DNA from: Pseudophaeomoniella oleicola
Lineage: Eukaryota; Ascomycota; Eurotiomycetes; Phaeomoniellales; Phaeomoniellaceae
Direction of reading: 5' to 3'
NCBI GenBank assembly: GCA_003868215.1
Contig: QWDQ01000040.1
Location: forward strand, 62,001 to 126,000
Length of the DNA: 64,000 bases
The translations under genes were made by a program, and so were the position numbers. The notes beneath the pieces are model-generated. The model saw only the letters and a program-made list of their open reading frames with translations. It searched no databases and was not told the DNA's origin. Shown one piece after another: positions 45,467 to 57,549 of this stretch; position 1 is the first letter of the stretch, and each line of letters opens with the position of its first letter.

Positions 45467-47508
45467 TCACAGATTCTCAAAGTACGACTCAACTCTGTCG
45501 ACCAATTCGGCTTTTTTACCCCCGATACCTAACTTCTTGCTTGTTAGCCAGTCTTTTAGTTTGCCGACTGTAAGGGTCGAAAGTTTTTCCTTCTTCCATA
45601 GCGTTCGCATCTCTTCGTCGGTGGGGACGGAAAGGAGGCCATCTGCCGTCTCAGAGGTGTTGCCATTATCTTGCTCGGTCTTGATTCTCTTCGATGACGC
45701 TTCGGCTTTAGTTGGACGAGGCCGTTTGGTGAGAGTCGAGGTTGTATGGGGTCGATCTTTGTGGAACGCTTGATATGTACGCTCGAGTTCGTTGCCCCAT
45801 TCGATAACATGCTCTCCAGCTCGTTTGTCAATTTGACGGTATTTTGGTTTTGTCTTGTCTTCAGGCTTTAATGGCAAGTCTTCGTCTAGTGCCAGAGCTT
45901 GCAGTATACGGTAGTGCCATTGTAGACTTGGATTCGGGTAGCGACTTGGATCGTAGATTCCGCCGGGAAGTTGTAATTGTTGAACTACTGGACGCATTGT
46001 GTCTGTCAATTCATCCGTAGAACGAATAAGAGTCGTTTCTGGATTACTGCGAATATCATCGGCAAAAGGAAGAGGGACCAGCCATAGTCCTTGAGGCGAA
46101 GAAGGGGATTCAGGGTGAGTAGGTAGCATGGCGGCTAGTGTCGGAGTGGCATTTCGACGAGGAATGAACCACGTGAGGGCCATACGGGAAGAATCGTGGA
46201 GCTTTTGATACAGTGCACTAAAGACACGGGAGCTTCCGATGTAGTCTTCTTCGGAGGGGTATAGGAAGGTAGCATGTTTGGTATTAGCCCATATTGGGAG
46301 AAGTGACTGCGGTTTGAAGCCGATAATTCGGATGATGGGATCACCAAATGTTCGAAGTTGGGTGATCTCATCTGGGGTAAACGACACAGTCTCGCCGCCA
46401 AATTTGTAGGCCTTCCGTATTTCCCACTTTTCTACGGTTTTGGCAGTGTCGTCAGCTAACTGGGTTGTCTGGCCAGTGGTAATTTGTGGCTTGGGACCTC
46501 CGAGGTACACGTAACAACTGCGAGCGGGTTCTTGATGTTTGTGGATCAAGTATCCCTTGACCCCAATACGAAGGCCGGGAGCGATTTCGAGAGGCACTGA
46601 GGAGAATATAGCTCGTCGAGGCATTGATTTTGAGTTGATATCGGAAAGAAGAGATTGGAGCAAGCTGATACCATCTTTCGAGCCCACTTTGTGGGTCTTA
46701 CTCTCTGGCATATCCGATGGCAGGTATGCTGGCGCCTCTGGATCTGAAGGCGTTGCACGGTAGATGATATCATCGTAGAATTTCTTTGTATCGAAATCAT
46801 GGTCTTCATGAGATATTGGGAACAGTTCGATGACCACTCCGAGGTCATACAGATCTTTGGCCCTGACGGCGGCTGACGACCTCATAGCTTTATCTGCAGC
46901 ATGAGGATTATCATTATCGGTGACGATGAATAATCTTCTCGACGCGAAATTCGGTGCTTTTGTAGTGAATATTTGATTGGCACAGAATAAGACATTTGCC
47001 ATTGACACTGGCTCTTTGGAAGCTTTGAGTACATCTTTTGGAGAGTCCTCGTCTTCGACCAGAGACCTTAAAGCAACCACGTCCTCTGCAGCGGGGACAT
47101 CCAAGTCCGTAAGTAGATAGCAATGAGGATATGACAGACCACCGCGACTACTTGCGTCGTCCTCATGAAACTTGGAGTCTTCAGTGCCGTAAAGCAGGAC
47201 CCCCATCATGTCTCTCGGGTTTGAGATTATCCGCTGTTGCATTAGTTGGTAAGCACACTTTAAGGCTGCCATGGTCGGACTCTCGAAGTCAGCCTTCTTG
47301 GTGTCTGTTGGTGGTGGTTTTCTCAACATGGATGGTGAGACTTCGATAGCAAAAAGGACCGCATCGTTGGCCCTTTTGTATGCCTGCGATTTTATCAGCA
47401 TGGGACAGTGGTCTTTAAGATGGCTGTTCATACAGCTTCATCAAGCTCCTCTTCGTCGTCCTCATCCTCTTCTTGGCGGTCGTACGGTTTGGATTCGGAG
47501 TCGGCCAT
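45467..47508 (-). CDS. KU70: Ku70, DNA end-binding subunit of non-homologous end joining
   Basis: Exons 47508-47434 and 47383-45467 give 663 residues. Exon 1 codes an acidic N-terminal tail [20 protein letters not shown]. The von Willebrand A-like domain starts [19 protein letters not shown] and includes the LLYGTEDS and CYLLTDLD strands. The central beta-barrel follows, with KPQSLLP and [24 protein letters not shown] domain closes the protein (~625-660: [19 protein letters not shown], then [13 protein letters not shown]). With Ku80 it forms the ring that threads onto broken DNA ends, recruits Lig4 and protects telomeres. Homologues are known as mus-51 or akuA. The GTATGA donor and 50-nt intron are standard. 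It is divergent from the O-acyltransferase gene, with 691 bp between starts. Confidence 0.95.
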
Positions 47509-48199
47509 CTTCGCTGTATCAGTGACGGCAAAGCTGGATGGCTTGAAGAACCATGATCATCTTAAGCTTCAAGAAGAATTACATTCCAGTGGGCGTGTTT
47601 GCTGCCCAGGGACATTTTCAATGTAGCAAACAAATGACAACGATGGGGGAATTAAGTGGTCGAGGCAGACGCGCTCGTTCCGCGTAAAGTGCAGGCAGCG
47701 ATGACACCCGATCACATGGCCATAATCATACTGAACAATACGTACCTTAGTATTTAATAACCTTACCTTACCAAACCTTGGTAAGTTAGGTACCTTAGGT
47801 AGGTAGGTAGGTAAGGTACCTACCTAACCTAGGTAATTACAACGTATAGTAAATTATCTAAGAAAAGTATATGACGATGACTTGCTCACCGGTAGATCAT
47901 CATCATCCGAAACGTTACCCACAGAAAGTTGCTTGTGTGGCTTACCTACTACGATAGTAATCCGCCACCATCTGTCTAGCCTTTCGAAAATGTCACGGTG
48001 ATAAATCAATTGTTTTCTTTCCTTACTAAACAAATCTCACGAACCTGAGACCTCGTTGTGCTCATGTATCGGCAGGATTCGTTGCAAAAGTTGTCACTGG
48101 TGGTGGCACTTCGTTGTTTCCATACTCCTCTCTCCTTTATTGAACCATAGACTCTTATGTTTCCTTGAGATTCGCACTATAGTCTCACGAATAGACATC
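47509..48199. promoter_or_regulatory. Divergent promoter region, KU70 and acyltransferase
   Basis: The 691 bp between two divergent starts contain a dense AGGTA/TACCT cluster at about 47760-47840 made of overlapping inverted and direct copies. No gene. Confidence 0.55.
47760..47840. repeat. AGGTA/TACCT word cluster
   Basis: About 80 bp built almost wholly from TAGGTA, GGTACC and TACCTA words in both orientations, able to fold on itself. The same words cluster near 2180, 2390, 22700-22790, 23040 and 45000. Confidence 0.75.
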
Positions 48200-49843
48200 A
48201 TGGATTTCAAGTTTCCATGGCCGAAACATGTCACTGTCGCACAGAATCCGTATCGGAAGGGCATCGATGACATGGTCGATGGCATTTTCCAACTCTACGA
48301 TCAGGGCACCTATACTCCATTCCTGATTGTCCATGATTTCATACCTATTCAAATATTACTCTGGTCCATCTTCGGTCTCTACTATCTGAACGGGAAGGCA
48401 GCCGTGTTTGCTCGATTTGGAGCTTTTGCCTTGATTGCACTGTCCGCATCTCGGGTGATGGTACATGCCCGCACTCTTGGCCTTGCATACGGTTACGGTG
48501 TTGGGCTTTTTGCTGCAGTTTCTTTGATGCACAGCGCTACTTTACTTATCGTTAATGATCCTACAAAAAACTTCAAAAGGCTGGAATTGAAGAGAGAAGA
48601 AAGGTCGCGAGATAAAGATATCGACGTTGCAGATGGGAAGGGTACCGGTGTCAAAATCCAGCAAGGGAACGGCAACTTAACCCATCGGACTGCAAATGAC
48701 CAAGTTTTCTCATCAAAGGACGCTACGTCAGCAAAGGAAGATCTCGCATCCACAAAGACTGCGTCTCCTTTCCACTGGCAACCATATCCCAGCGGATTCT
48801 GGCATCGCCTCGATTGGGCCCTGGACCTTACAACATCATTTCGCGGGCCTGGTTGGAACTGGCGTCTTCACACATTCGAGCCCCTGAGCGATGATCCATC
48901 AACAGATCTTCCATCACCTGTTCATCCTAAGGTCAAACGCAGCTTTTTCGTCCGCAACATTCTCAAATTTATCTTTCTATATCTTGTGATTGACGGAATC
49001 AAAGTGGCCATGATGTACGATGACTACTTCGTCGGCACCGCGCCTCTGGACTCCCCACCCCCATCCTACCTTGTTCGATATTTTCCACCGTTGTCCCATT
49101 CTCCAGTCCTCACTCGCAACTACCGGCTTATTCTCTCTTGTGCCAGCGTTCTAATAGCGCTCAACTACATTTTCGCCCTTTGCCCCATTTTCTACGGTTT
49201 CCTTCTGCCTCATCTGCTTCCACAATCTCACTACACGCCACTCTCCGCTCCATTCCTCTACCCACCTCAACAGAACAGTTTCTCCCATGTTCTCGACAGC
49301 GGTCTTGCCGGCTGGTGGGGTCAATGGTGGCACCAAATGTTTCGCTTCGGAATCTCCGAACCGTCAAGTTTTGCCGTCAAAAGACTTGGCTGGAACCCGA
49401 AATCCCCCAAAGCTCGCGTCCTCCAGGTGGCGATCAGCTTCATGATAACAGGTCTCATCCACGCCGCAGGGTCCTACACCATGTACAAACCAACCCACCC
49501 CTTTCGCCCCTTCTTGTACTTCATCCTCCAAGGCATCGGCGTCTTATACCAGACCGTCCTCTGCAAAACCCTTCTCAGCCCCCTGATCACCAACCTACCT
49601 CGACCGATCCGCCGAGCGGGAAATTTCGTGTTCGTCGCCATCTGGCAGTACTTCACGGGCCCGCTGTTCGCCGACGACATCGCGGCATCGGCGCTCTGGA
49701 ACCTCGAACCCGTTCCCGTTAGCTTGTTCAGAGGGCTGGGTCTGGGTCTCGAGGGTGAAGGGTGGTGGTGTTGGCATGGGAAGTGGGTGATTTGGTATGA
49801 CGGTGGTGGTAGTTGGTGGAAGAGTGGGTTCGGAATCGTTTGA
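48200..49843 (+). CDS. Wax-synthase-like membrane O-acyltransferase (MBOAT_2)
   Basis: Single exon, 547 residues from the first in-frame ATG (MDFKFPWPK). About eight hydrophobic segments are seen. Hallmarks of the fungal wax-synthase-like family (PF13813) are the GWNWR motif after WALDLTTSFRGP, the WGQWWHQMFRFG block at ~371-382, and ITGLIHAAG at ~416-424, whose His is the expected catalytic residue of O-acyltransferases. The group includes enzymes that acetylate terpenoid or trichothecene hydroxyls, such as Tri7 and AusQ, and wax ester synthases. Here no secondary-metabolite genes adjoin, so a primary lipid role is equally possible. A ~60-residue charged insertion follows the second membrane block. 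It is probably an endoplasmic reticulum protein. Confidence 0.85.
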   Translation: MDFKFPWPKHVTVAQNPYRKGIDDMVDGIFQLYDQGTYTPFLIVHDFIPIQILLWSIFGLYYLNGKAAVFARFGAFALIALSASRVMVHARTLGLAYGYGVGLFAAVSLMHSATLLIVNDPTKNFKRLELKREERSRDKDIDVADGKGTGVKIQQGNGNLTHRTANDQVFSSKDATSAKEDLASTKTASPFHWQPYPSGFWHRLDWALDLTTSFRGPGWNWRLHTFEPLSDDPSTDLPSPVHPKVKRSFFVRNILKFIFLYLVIDGIKVAMMYDDYFVGTAPLDSPPPSYLVRYFPPLSHSPVLTRNYRLILSCASVLIALNYIFALCPIFYGFLLPHLLPQSHYTPLSAPFLYPPQQNSFSHVLDSGLAGWWGQWWHQMFRFGISEPSSFAVKRLGWNPKSPKARVLQVAISFMITGLIHAAGSYTMYKPTHPFRPFLYFILQGIGVLYQTVLCKTLLSPLITNLPRPIRRAGNFVFVAIWQYFTGPLFADDIAASALWNLEPVPVSLFRGLGLGLEGEGWWCWHGKWVIWYDGGGSWWKSGFGIV

Positions 49844-50247
49844 TGATGACGATGATGATGACGGATGATGTTTTCATGATGTGTGTTTTTGTTCGCTTTT
49901 CTTATGAGTGAGTTGTTTTGAGCGTTTTCGTGATTTGGTGATGTTGATGTTGCATCGAAGAAGCGGGCCTTTAGACACGGCGGGTCAGTATTAGAGTACT
50001 TTTTCTCGTATTTTCTTTTTCTGCATTGATTGGGGTGAATGAGGGGTGCGCATCTTCAGCTCGTTGCGTGTCCTTTAGTATCATTTATAGACGTACGGGG
50101 GAGGAGCATATTGCATGACCAAAAGCAGCATGGTTGGTACATATTATCGAGACACAAGAAGCCAACGACACATTTGTTCCTCGTACATGTGAATACAAAG
50201 AGGGTATATTGATATAGATTAGAGTATTCGAATACATGCAGCAGGTT
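49844..50247. other. Intergenic, convergent 3' flanks
   Basis: GAT trinucleotide runs follow the acyltransferase stop. Nothing else is seen before the RIX1 stop. Confidence 0.55.
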
Positions 50248-52798
50248 TCATCCGTCCATCTTTTCGTCTTCGTCCTCTTCCTCTTCCAATTCGTCCTCCG
50301 TGTCAGGTTCTGGGTCTATGACCGGCATTTCGAAATCACTGCTCCCATCATCATCATTATCATCATCGCCTCCATCTTCATTATCGTTGTCGACATCGTA
50401 CTGTCCGCCATCAGACCCCGCTGAGGCCGGGAGGGCGGGAGGCTCTCCAGCATCGGCAGGGAGAGTTATTGATGAGATCGGGGCTACGTTCTCGGTGATT
50501 ATGTTGGGTGGTTGGACCGTCGTGGTGGTGGGTTCGGAACTATGCGAAGATGCGTTCGCGGTACCGAGGGAACGGATGAGAGGTGAGTCTGGTTTGATTC
50601 TTTTGGGTGAAGGAGGGCCGGCTAAAGTACCTGAGTGATCGTCTTGGTTTTGGAGAGGAGGAGGGTCTAGATGTGTGAAGGTGCGTTTTTGAGGACTGGG
50701 TCTCGCGCTGTGAGGCTCTGCAGCACTGTTCAAGGCGGTGTTGTTATTCCTTGACGAGTTGTCAATCTCTCCATGGGTTGACGGTGAACCGAGCGGTAAT
50801 TGCTCTTCGAGCTTGTCGAGGAGACTTGTCCCACCGTTTAGATTTGGTTGCTCTGTGGCATCCCATGGAGCGGGCTGGCCACTAGTCCTGAAGGCAAATG
50901 TGTCATCGTCTGCTTCTTCGTCCATTGCGCCATTTGTGCTCTTATTAGTGTTTGTTGAGACCAGCGGCATCCTTGGACGCAGCAGCCCTTCGAGAATAAG
51001 ATCGTTGTCATTATACTGAGCGAGCCATGGTAGTAGACTGGGCGGCGGAGGCTTTCCCTTTACCGCAGGCGAAGGATTCAATATACTTGCTAGGAGTGCT
51101 TCCTTATGGCCTGCTAAGATCGCCGTTCGGTCCAGTTCCGTTCGAAGAGAATGTGGTAGCATTTGGCTTGGTAGGTTCTGGAATGCAGCAAGAAGCAGTT
51201 TCCAAGCTGCCAACGGCGCTACTGGTTCTGATACTTGCTTGGAATTGGAGGATTTGGCTGTCGTCAGGAAGTTGTCGGCGTTGGTACTCATATTATGAGG
51301 ACTCTGCTTGCCCTGCTTGTTCACTTCTTGCTCGGGTTTATGCTGTTTCAGTAGCAGACAGTCATCTGCGCAAGCACGAAGTATAGGATTTAGTGTCCTA
51401 ATATCGGTTTTCGTCGCCGAAGGACCGATCAATGGTAGCATCTTCTCAATAAGAATAAATATCGCTAGTCGCAGATCCCGCCTATCGGATTCGGCGTTGA
51501 AAATCCACGATGCTTGTTCCAGAATTGTGAGCAATGCCGCCAATGCTGCGCCCTGTACCGTATCTAGAAATGAGATTAACAAGTTGATCGTGGCAAGGTG
51601 CATAGCAGGGAGATAGAGAAAAAGCTCATCCCGTTCTTCTCTTCCGACTTCTGGATTGCTCCTAGAGCCAGTACTAGATTCCTTGCCTGGCTTGGGAATG
51701 AGGACGGAACTCATTCTTGCTGTCAAATCCAGCAACATCCCTACCGGTAGTGCCACAGAAGCAGCGGAGCCGCCTTGCTGAAATGACGACAACATGTCTA
51801 GCAACTGCACGATACGAGAAGCACCTTCTGGGATACCTTCCCAAGTCGGCAAGCCCAAGGGATCATCGGCCACACTACCTACGTCTTCGTCGTAATTGTG
51901 CTTGACAGAGCTCTGACGTCGCTCTTCATCTGATGACTCCCAATCCTCGATGACGGCGCGAAAAACTTGATCTGTAGTGACATGAATGGACGAGATCAGA
52001 GTTCTGAAAGCCGCCTCCCACTCCGAGGCTGCTGCGTTCTTTGCTGCACAATAATGGAGGGAGGCGAATAGCCTCTCAGCTACGATCCTCGACTCATTAG
52101 ACGGCAAGTCGTCGTTGATAACCGTCAAGACCAACTCATGGATGCGTGACGCAAAAGGCCGGAAGGTTGCTGGATGTTGAGGAAGCAGTAGACTCAAGGC
52201 TTCCAGCACAGTTGCAAGCAAAGGATTGGATTTTCCCACGTGTCTTGCAGACTGCGAGCTCTTCTGGTTGAGCAGATTCAGGCAAGCGTTAAGAAATGAT
52301 GGCAATAATGGTGTTGTGATCTCCCTCAGCAGGGTTGGATAAGGTTGAGTGAGCAAGAATATCCTGGTGAGAGCAATAACGGCCAGCCTTTTCGTCGAAA
52401 CAGGGTCAGGCTTCTAGAACATGTTAGACAGATAGTTCAAAGAATAGCAGTGGGAGACAACGGACCCCAAGGATGCTCAGTAACCCCCTTGCCCACGGCT
52501 CAGATGCCTTCAATACTTCCCAGCCGCCCGCTTCGATCACAGATTTGATCAGCACCACAGCGGTCCATCTCCCCTGTGGTTTTCGGTCTTGCAGCAGAGA
52601 AGACAATCTAGTCTTCAATTTATGGATCAAAATTGCATCCTCGTTGCCACCTGTTGTAGCATGGGACTGAGGTGCAGAGAGAGTGTGGGAACAGTTTGCA
52701 AGAGAAGTGGCCAAGAATCCGGCAATGTTAGGGAGCTCTTCAACAGGTGTAGAGTTGAGCTTCTGTGTTATAGGCCTCAGTGCTGAGGTTGCTGGCAT
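50248..52798 (-). CDS. RIX1: Pre-rRNA processing protein RIX1
   Basis: Exons 52798-52466 and 52413-50248 give 832 residues. The N-terminal RIX1 domain (PF08167) includes LKTRLSSLLQDRKPQGRWTA, then VLIKSVIEAGGWEVL, and after the 52-nt intron KPDPVSTKRLAVIALTRIFL, the family signature. Helical repeats continue to ~550. The last ~250 residues are disordered and end in a long Asp/Glu tract. RIX1 with Ipi1 and Ipi3 forms the complex that binds Rea1/Mdn1 on nucleoplasmic pre-60S particles, needed for ITS2 processing and checkpoint removal of assembly factors. The first intron donor, GTCCGT, is off-consensus but the family motif crosses it cleanly. It is divergent from the YPP1-like gene, with 403 bp between starts. 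Confidence 0.92.
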
Positions 52799-53201
52799 GT
52801 TGAAAGTACCTCAATTGTGTCTTTTGCAGTTAGCGACAGTCATTGAAAAATCGAGGCATTCCGACATGACTACCTCGATGCATGGACAATTGGTAAATCT
52901 GATAATATTTTTTTTTTTGTTCTCGGACGGGAATTCGGATGAAGCTTGTCCAGAAAGGACATCTAGACACACAGCGTACTGTAGGTTATCGGGGGTCCTC
53001 GTAGGCTTCCCCACGCATTAGAGTCAACAATCTGCTAGGACGGGAGGCCTTGTTATTATGCTTGTGGGGACACGCTACGCAATTGCTTCGATCTAGTTGC
53101 GCCCCGAGTCTACAGCTTACACTGTCATAAGAGAAGGATAGTCAGGGCATTATTGCTTTGTGTATAGCTGTAGAGCTCCGACATAGAAGGGCGAAGGCAG
53201 G
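52799..53201. promoter_or_regulatory. Compact divergent promoter, RIX1 and YPP1-like gene
   Basis: The 403 bp between two divergent starts must hold both promoters. It contains a T10 tract near 52910. No specific factor site is assigned. Confidence 0.5.
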
Positions 53202-56200
53202 ATGAGCGTATGTAACATCATTTGTTCTTGACTCATAAGCTGACCGCTCAACTTCCAGGTCCGGGATCATGACAAAGGCCGACGCTACGTTGCTTTATTG
53301 GACGCTGCAAGGTGCAACGGAAGCTGGCAAGAGGTCCCTGAGCTGATTCGCAAGGTCACGAAGCATACTCCGGACAGGAAATGTATAGATATTCCTGAGA
53401 GGATGCCTAGGACAGGCTGACCATGATCATTTGCAGGCCTCCTAGCGACTGCGAACGTCGAGTATCGACTTGCGACAAACCCAGAATTGCGCCCTTCAAC
53501 GTCCGCGACCACAGCGTCGCTACCTTCGACCATACCAGAATTGCTAGCCGCAATCGAGGAAGAGACGAGATACCCTGAAGATCGTCTGCAAGCCCAAACC
53601 TGCTTAGCATGGATCCATTGGACGCTCGCCGAGCCAGCCTTGGCGGCATCAACCCTTCCCAAGGATTTCACTGCAGTTTTGAACGAGATATCCACGGATA
53701 AAACGGCTCCAACGGGATTGACGGAAGTTTGTTTGGTCAAAGGCGCTTGTATGAAGGGGACAGCGCAAAGTCAAGCAGGCGACTTCCGGGCATCAATTGA
53801 AACTTTACAGAGCTTACTTCCATGGATCACCTCCTCTAGCCGTAGGAGCTCCCAGATGTCAAAGGAGCTGTCTTATTGGACAAGTCAATATTTCGCACAG
53901 CTCGCCCTTGTGGCATCAAAGGAGGAGGAGGTTGTACCCAATCAATGGGGCCTTGCACTCCAAGCATTCAGAGAATGGGCTGCTAATATACAAAAGCAAC
54001 AGAGTCTACCACTTGATACAAATGCCGGTGCGGGTTTTGTCTTCCCGTCCCAACCCCAGATATGGAAGGCCTACTACCTATTTCTGTCGCGATTGTTGCA
54101 GCAAGCTCATGAATATCCGCCGGAAGGTGACCTCTCTCCTCGGTTGCAACAGTATGTCGAGTTCAAACGAGTCGAGTCAATGTATGAAAATCTTCTGCTG
54201 AAGACGGTTCGCTTTCCCAAAGCTCATGATTCAAGTCTTGAGATCGAAAGCTGGGTGGAGCAAGTCATTCGTAATTGGAGAGTTGTTTGTGGTGCTGCAT
54301 GGAGAGATGAAGATCTTGGCCAAGGGGGAAAAGACGCAGCTGGGAGGGTAGTCTTGGATATCCTGTACCGGGCTGCAACAAAGACGTTTCATTCGACGCT
54401 GATACTCCGACGCCTATTCCAAGTACATAAATCGTTGGCAGAATTTGACCTTGCTTACAAGGCTCTTGACACATACATTGACTTGGTCAAACGCGGGAAA
54501 GCAAAGGCTGAAAAGTCAGGCGAGCCAGCCACCGATATTGACGACAACGACACTGTTTTACAGACACTCGCCGAAGCGATTGAGAGTTTATGCTGTTTTG
54601 GATCCACAGAACAGGCTGATAAGGCCAGACATACAGCCTCAATCCTAGATGACTGGGTAGGCGTGGTGCAGGATGTCAACGGTAACGCGACAGACGGTGA
54701 CGGAGGTGGCGATAATGAGGATTCACTCCCAATGCCAGCCGTCTCAGAAACTACTGCGGTCGCTCGGCGGGCGATCGGTATAGCCTTGGCCAAGTGGGCG
54801 CGCTCAACTCCATTCAGTGAGGACAGATCGGCCATACAGAAAGAAGCTATCGGGCATTTGAAAGCTTCGATTGCTTTTCAAACCCCTGATTTCAAAAACC
54901 ATGAAGCCTATTTCGCTCTGGGGCTCATATTAGCAGAAACCAGAGACCTGGATGGGGCAATTCAGTGTGTCAAAGAGGCTGTGGCCTCACCGACGCTTGA
55001 TCTGGCCGCTTCCGAGACTCAAGATTTCGCACGGGAACGAAAAATGATTCCTTTATGGCACCTGCTAGCTCTCATCCTCAGCAGTAAGCAAGATTTTTCA
55101 AGAGCCGAGAAAGCTTGTGAGGGTGCCCTCCAGCAGTTCCCTAGTTTGGATGTACTTTTTGGGCACAATGCTCCTATGCACACCAACGGGCACCTGACCG
55201 CCAATGATGAGAAGCGTCGTAAGTTCTCTGCGCCAAAAGGGCTTGTCGACTCCATGGAAGGCCTGGAACTGGAACGTATTATTGAGATAAGAATGACTGA
55301 GATTGCTCTGGTCGAGGTGGTCGAAGGGCCGGAAGTTGCCATCAACGGAACTAATGAGCTACTGAGTCTGTTCGTCCGCTTGTTTGGCAAACTTGGGATT
55401 GAATTAGAAGAAAAACAGTCTACACGAGAACTGGTGCCTCCGAAGAGCTCTGCTGGCACGGTCAGGAGTTTTCGTGGTAGTCTCTTTAACAGGAAGAAGG
55501 AAGGGCGGCCAATGACGAGGCATAGTGTCCTACCGGACAGATCAAGCACAATCCCAGAGCCTGACCTCCTGAGATCGCCGAGCGTTGCAACAAATGCGCC
55601 AACGATACAGGTCACGGACGCAAATCAGAATCACATTCCTCAGCATCACGACAGTGGCTCACAGCACAAACTGCGTCGGAGAGAAGGAAGTATCAATAGA
55701 AAGATTCGTCAGCGCAGTGAAGGAAGTGCGACTTCAAGACCTAATAGCAGCTACGTCTCCAGTAGGCGCCAGTCATTCGAGACAGGCCAAGAGGAGTTGT
55801 CCCGCAACCCTTCTTCCAAACGGGAACGCAAGCTAAACACTAGTGATGGACATGCAGAACAGCCGAACGGTATCTCTGCGACAGACTCAATGACACACGG
55901 TCCTCTCCCGCCGCCGGCTTCGGCGACAGCTGGTGTGAGTGAGACCCCTGCAGCGAAACAAGAACTGCCTGAGATTCCTCACAACTCCCAATACAATTCG
56001 ATGCCATCTCCCCCTGGTCATCAACAACAGCCCCCAGAACAGGACATTCGGCTTCCCACAGTGCCCTCCCATAAGTCTTCAACGCAGCTACCGCACTTCA
56101 CCAATGCGCAAGCACAAAAGCATGCTCTTGGAATTCTAATCAAAATTTGGCTCTTGATAGCATCTCTCTACCGTCGGGCAACCATGTTTGATGATAGCTT

Positions 56201-56924
56201 CGAAGCTATATCCGAAGCGGAACGACACACCAATACTTACGAAACGTTGATTGCTTCTACGGAGGGATCGTCAGCTAAAAACTTCGCTGGCCCAGGTTGG
56301 GGCGGTACGAAATCATTCGATGAATTGATAGCTGACGTATGTGCCGAGCGAGGACTGCTCTCACTTGCACGCTCATCGCCTCATGACGCGATAGATCATT
56401 TCGAACAGGCATTATCGTATTTCCCGCATCATGGAAAGGCTTCAATAGCTTTGTCAGACATTCTACTTGACATTTACACCCAAAATATCCCAGCAGAGCG
56501 TCCACAGCCTGGTCTCGACGCTGGTATACCAAATAGCAACCAACCTCCTCACCCTAACAATATTCCTAGCTCTAACGCCGAGTCCAAAGTTCTTGGCTCA
56601 AATCCACGTCCCGTATCGCTCCCACTCCCCTCAGGTCTTACGGCGCAAGACACATCAGAAGAGCTCACCGAGTCACTCCGCAAAACGCCCTCAAACCTCA
56701 ACCGTCTCGCTGCTCGCGACCGTGCCTACGGCCTCCTCTCCGCATACACGAAACTCGGCTCCGGCTGGGACGACTCCGAAGCATGGTTCACCCTTGCCCG
56801 CGCGTACGAAGAAAGCGGCGAGATCGAGAAGGCAAAAGAGGTACTTTGGTGGTGCGTTGAGTTGGAAGATACGAAACCGGTGAGATCGTGGACGTCGTTG
56901 GGCAGCGGTGGGTATGTGTTATAG
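53202..56924 (+). CDS. YPP1/TTC7-like TPR protein
   Basis: Exons 53202-53207, 53259-53382 and 53437-56924 give 1205 residues. The first exon codes only Met-Ser. Its GTATGT donor, the CTGAC branch and the TTCCAG acceptor lead into VRDHDKGRRYVALLDAARCN, and the next junction restores RKCLLATANVEYRLA. The protein is helical-repeat throughout: TPR-like pairs lie at ~100-560, a Ser-rich linker at ~650-870, and clear TPRs at the end (AYGLLSAYTKLG, EAWFTLARAYEESGEIEKAK, then KPVRSWTSL). Fungal relatives include Ypp1 and TTC7, which bind Efr3 and bring the PI 4-kinase Stt4 to the plasma membrane, and proteins annotated as filamentation proteins. Assignment to this family rests on overall layout and end motifs. 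Confidence 0.82.
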
Positions 56925-57549
56925 AAAGAAAAAGAGAGAGAGAGAGAGAGAGAGAGGAAACATGGGCAAGGACGATTGATTGCATGACGGAAGCACAACA
57001 GAGTTCAGATGCATACCTACCTACATAAGTAATTGGCATCTATGGCTTTTGATTGATCGAAGGAGCCCTACCTATTTATTATCTACGTCCGAATTCCTCC
57101 CTAGTATACACCTCAAGTTGTCTGCTGCTGCTGCTGCTGCTGCTGCTGCTACTATCGACATGCCACCATATTGTTGTAATGACCGAAATACCCAACCAAC
57201 CAACCAACCAACCAGGGTGAGCGGCTGGCTGGCTAGATACGGAATGATTAAAAAGACTTCTCATCCTCATCCCTCACCCTCGTCGTCCTACTCCTACTCC
57301 TACTCCTGTAGAAACGGTCATCTATGCACACACACACTCCATTTTATTTTAATTTTTCACCCTGGGAAGATTAGATGATGATGAGGTGTTTAGGATAGAT
57401 ACTGTAAGCAAGATTCGTGGAAAAGGAAAAAAGAGGAGAAGAGAAGAGAAAAAAGAAGAGAAAAAACCCCCCCGAGGAATATTGTGTCGTGATATCACAA
57501 TCGCATGTATAGGTAGGTACCTCGTAGTAAGACATCTAAACTAAATGTT
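56925..57549. other. Intergenic between convergent genes, microsatellites
   Basis: Contains a (GA)n run near 56934-56956, a (CTG)n run of nearly ten units at 57122-57150, a CAAC tetramer run near 57192-57213 and a TCCTAC hexamer run near 57285-57306. No gene is seen. Confidence 0.65.
57122..57150. repeat. CTG trinucleotide repeat
   Basis: Uninterrupted (CTG)9 plus two bases in non-coding DNA. Confidence 0.92.
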
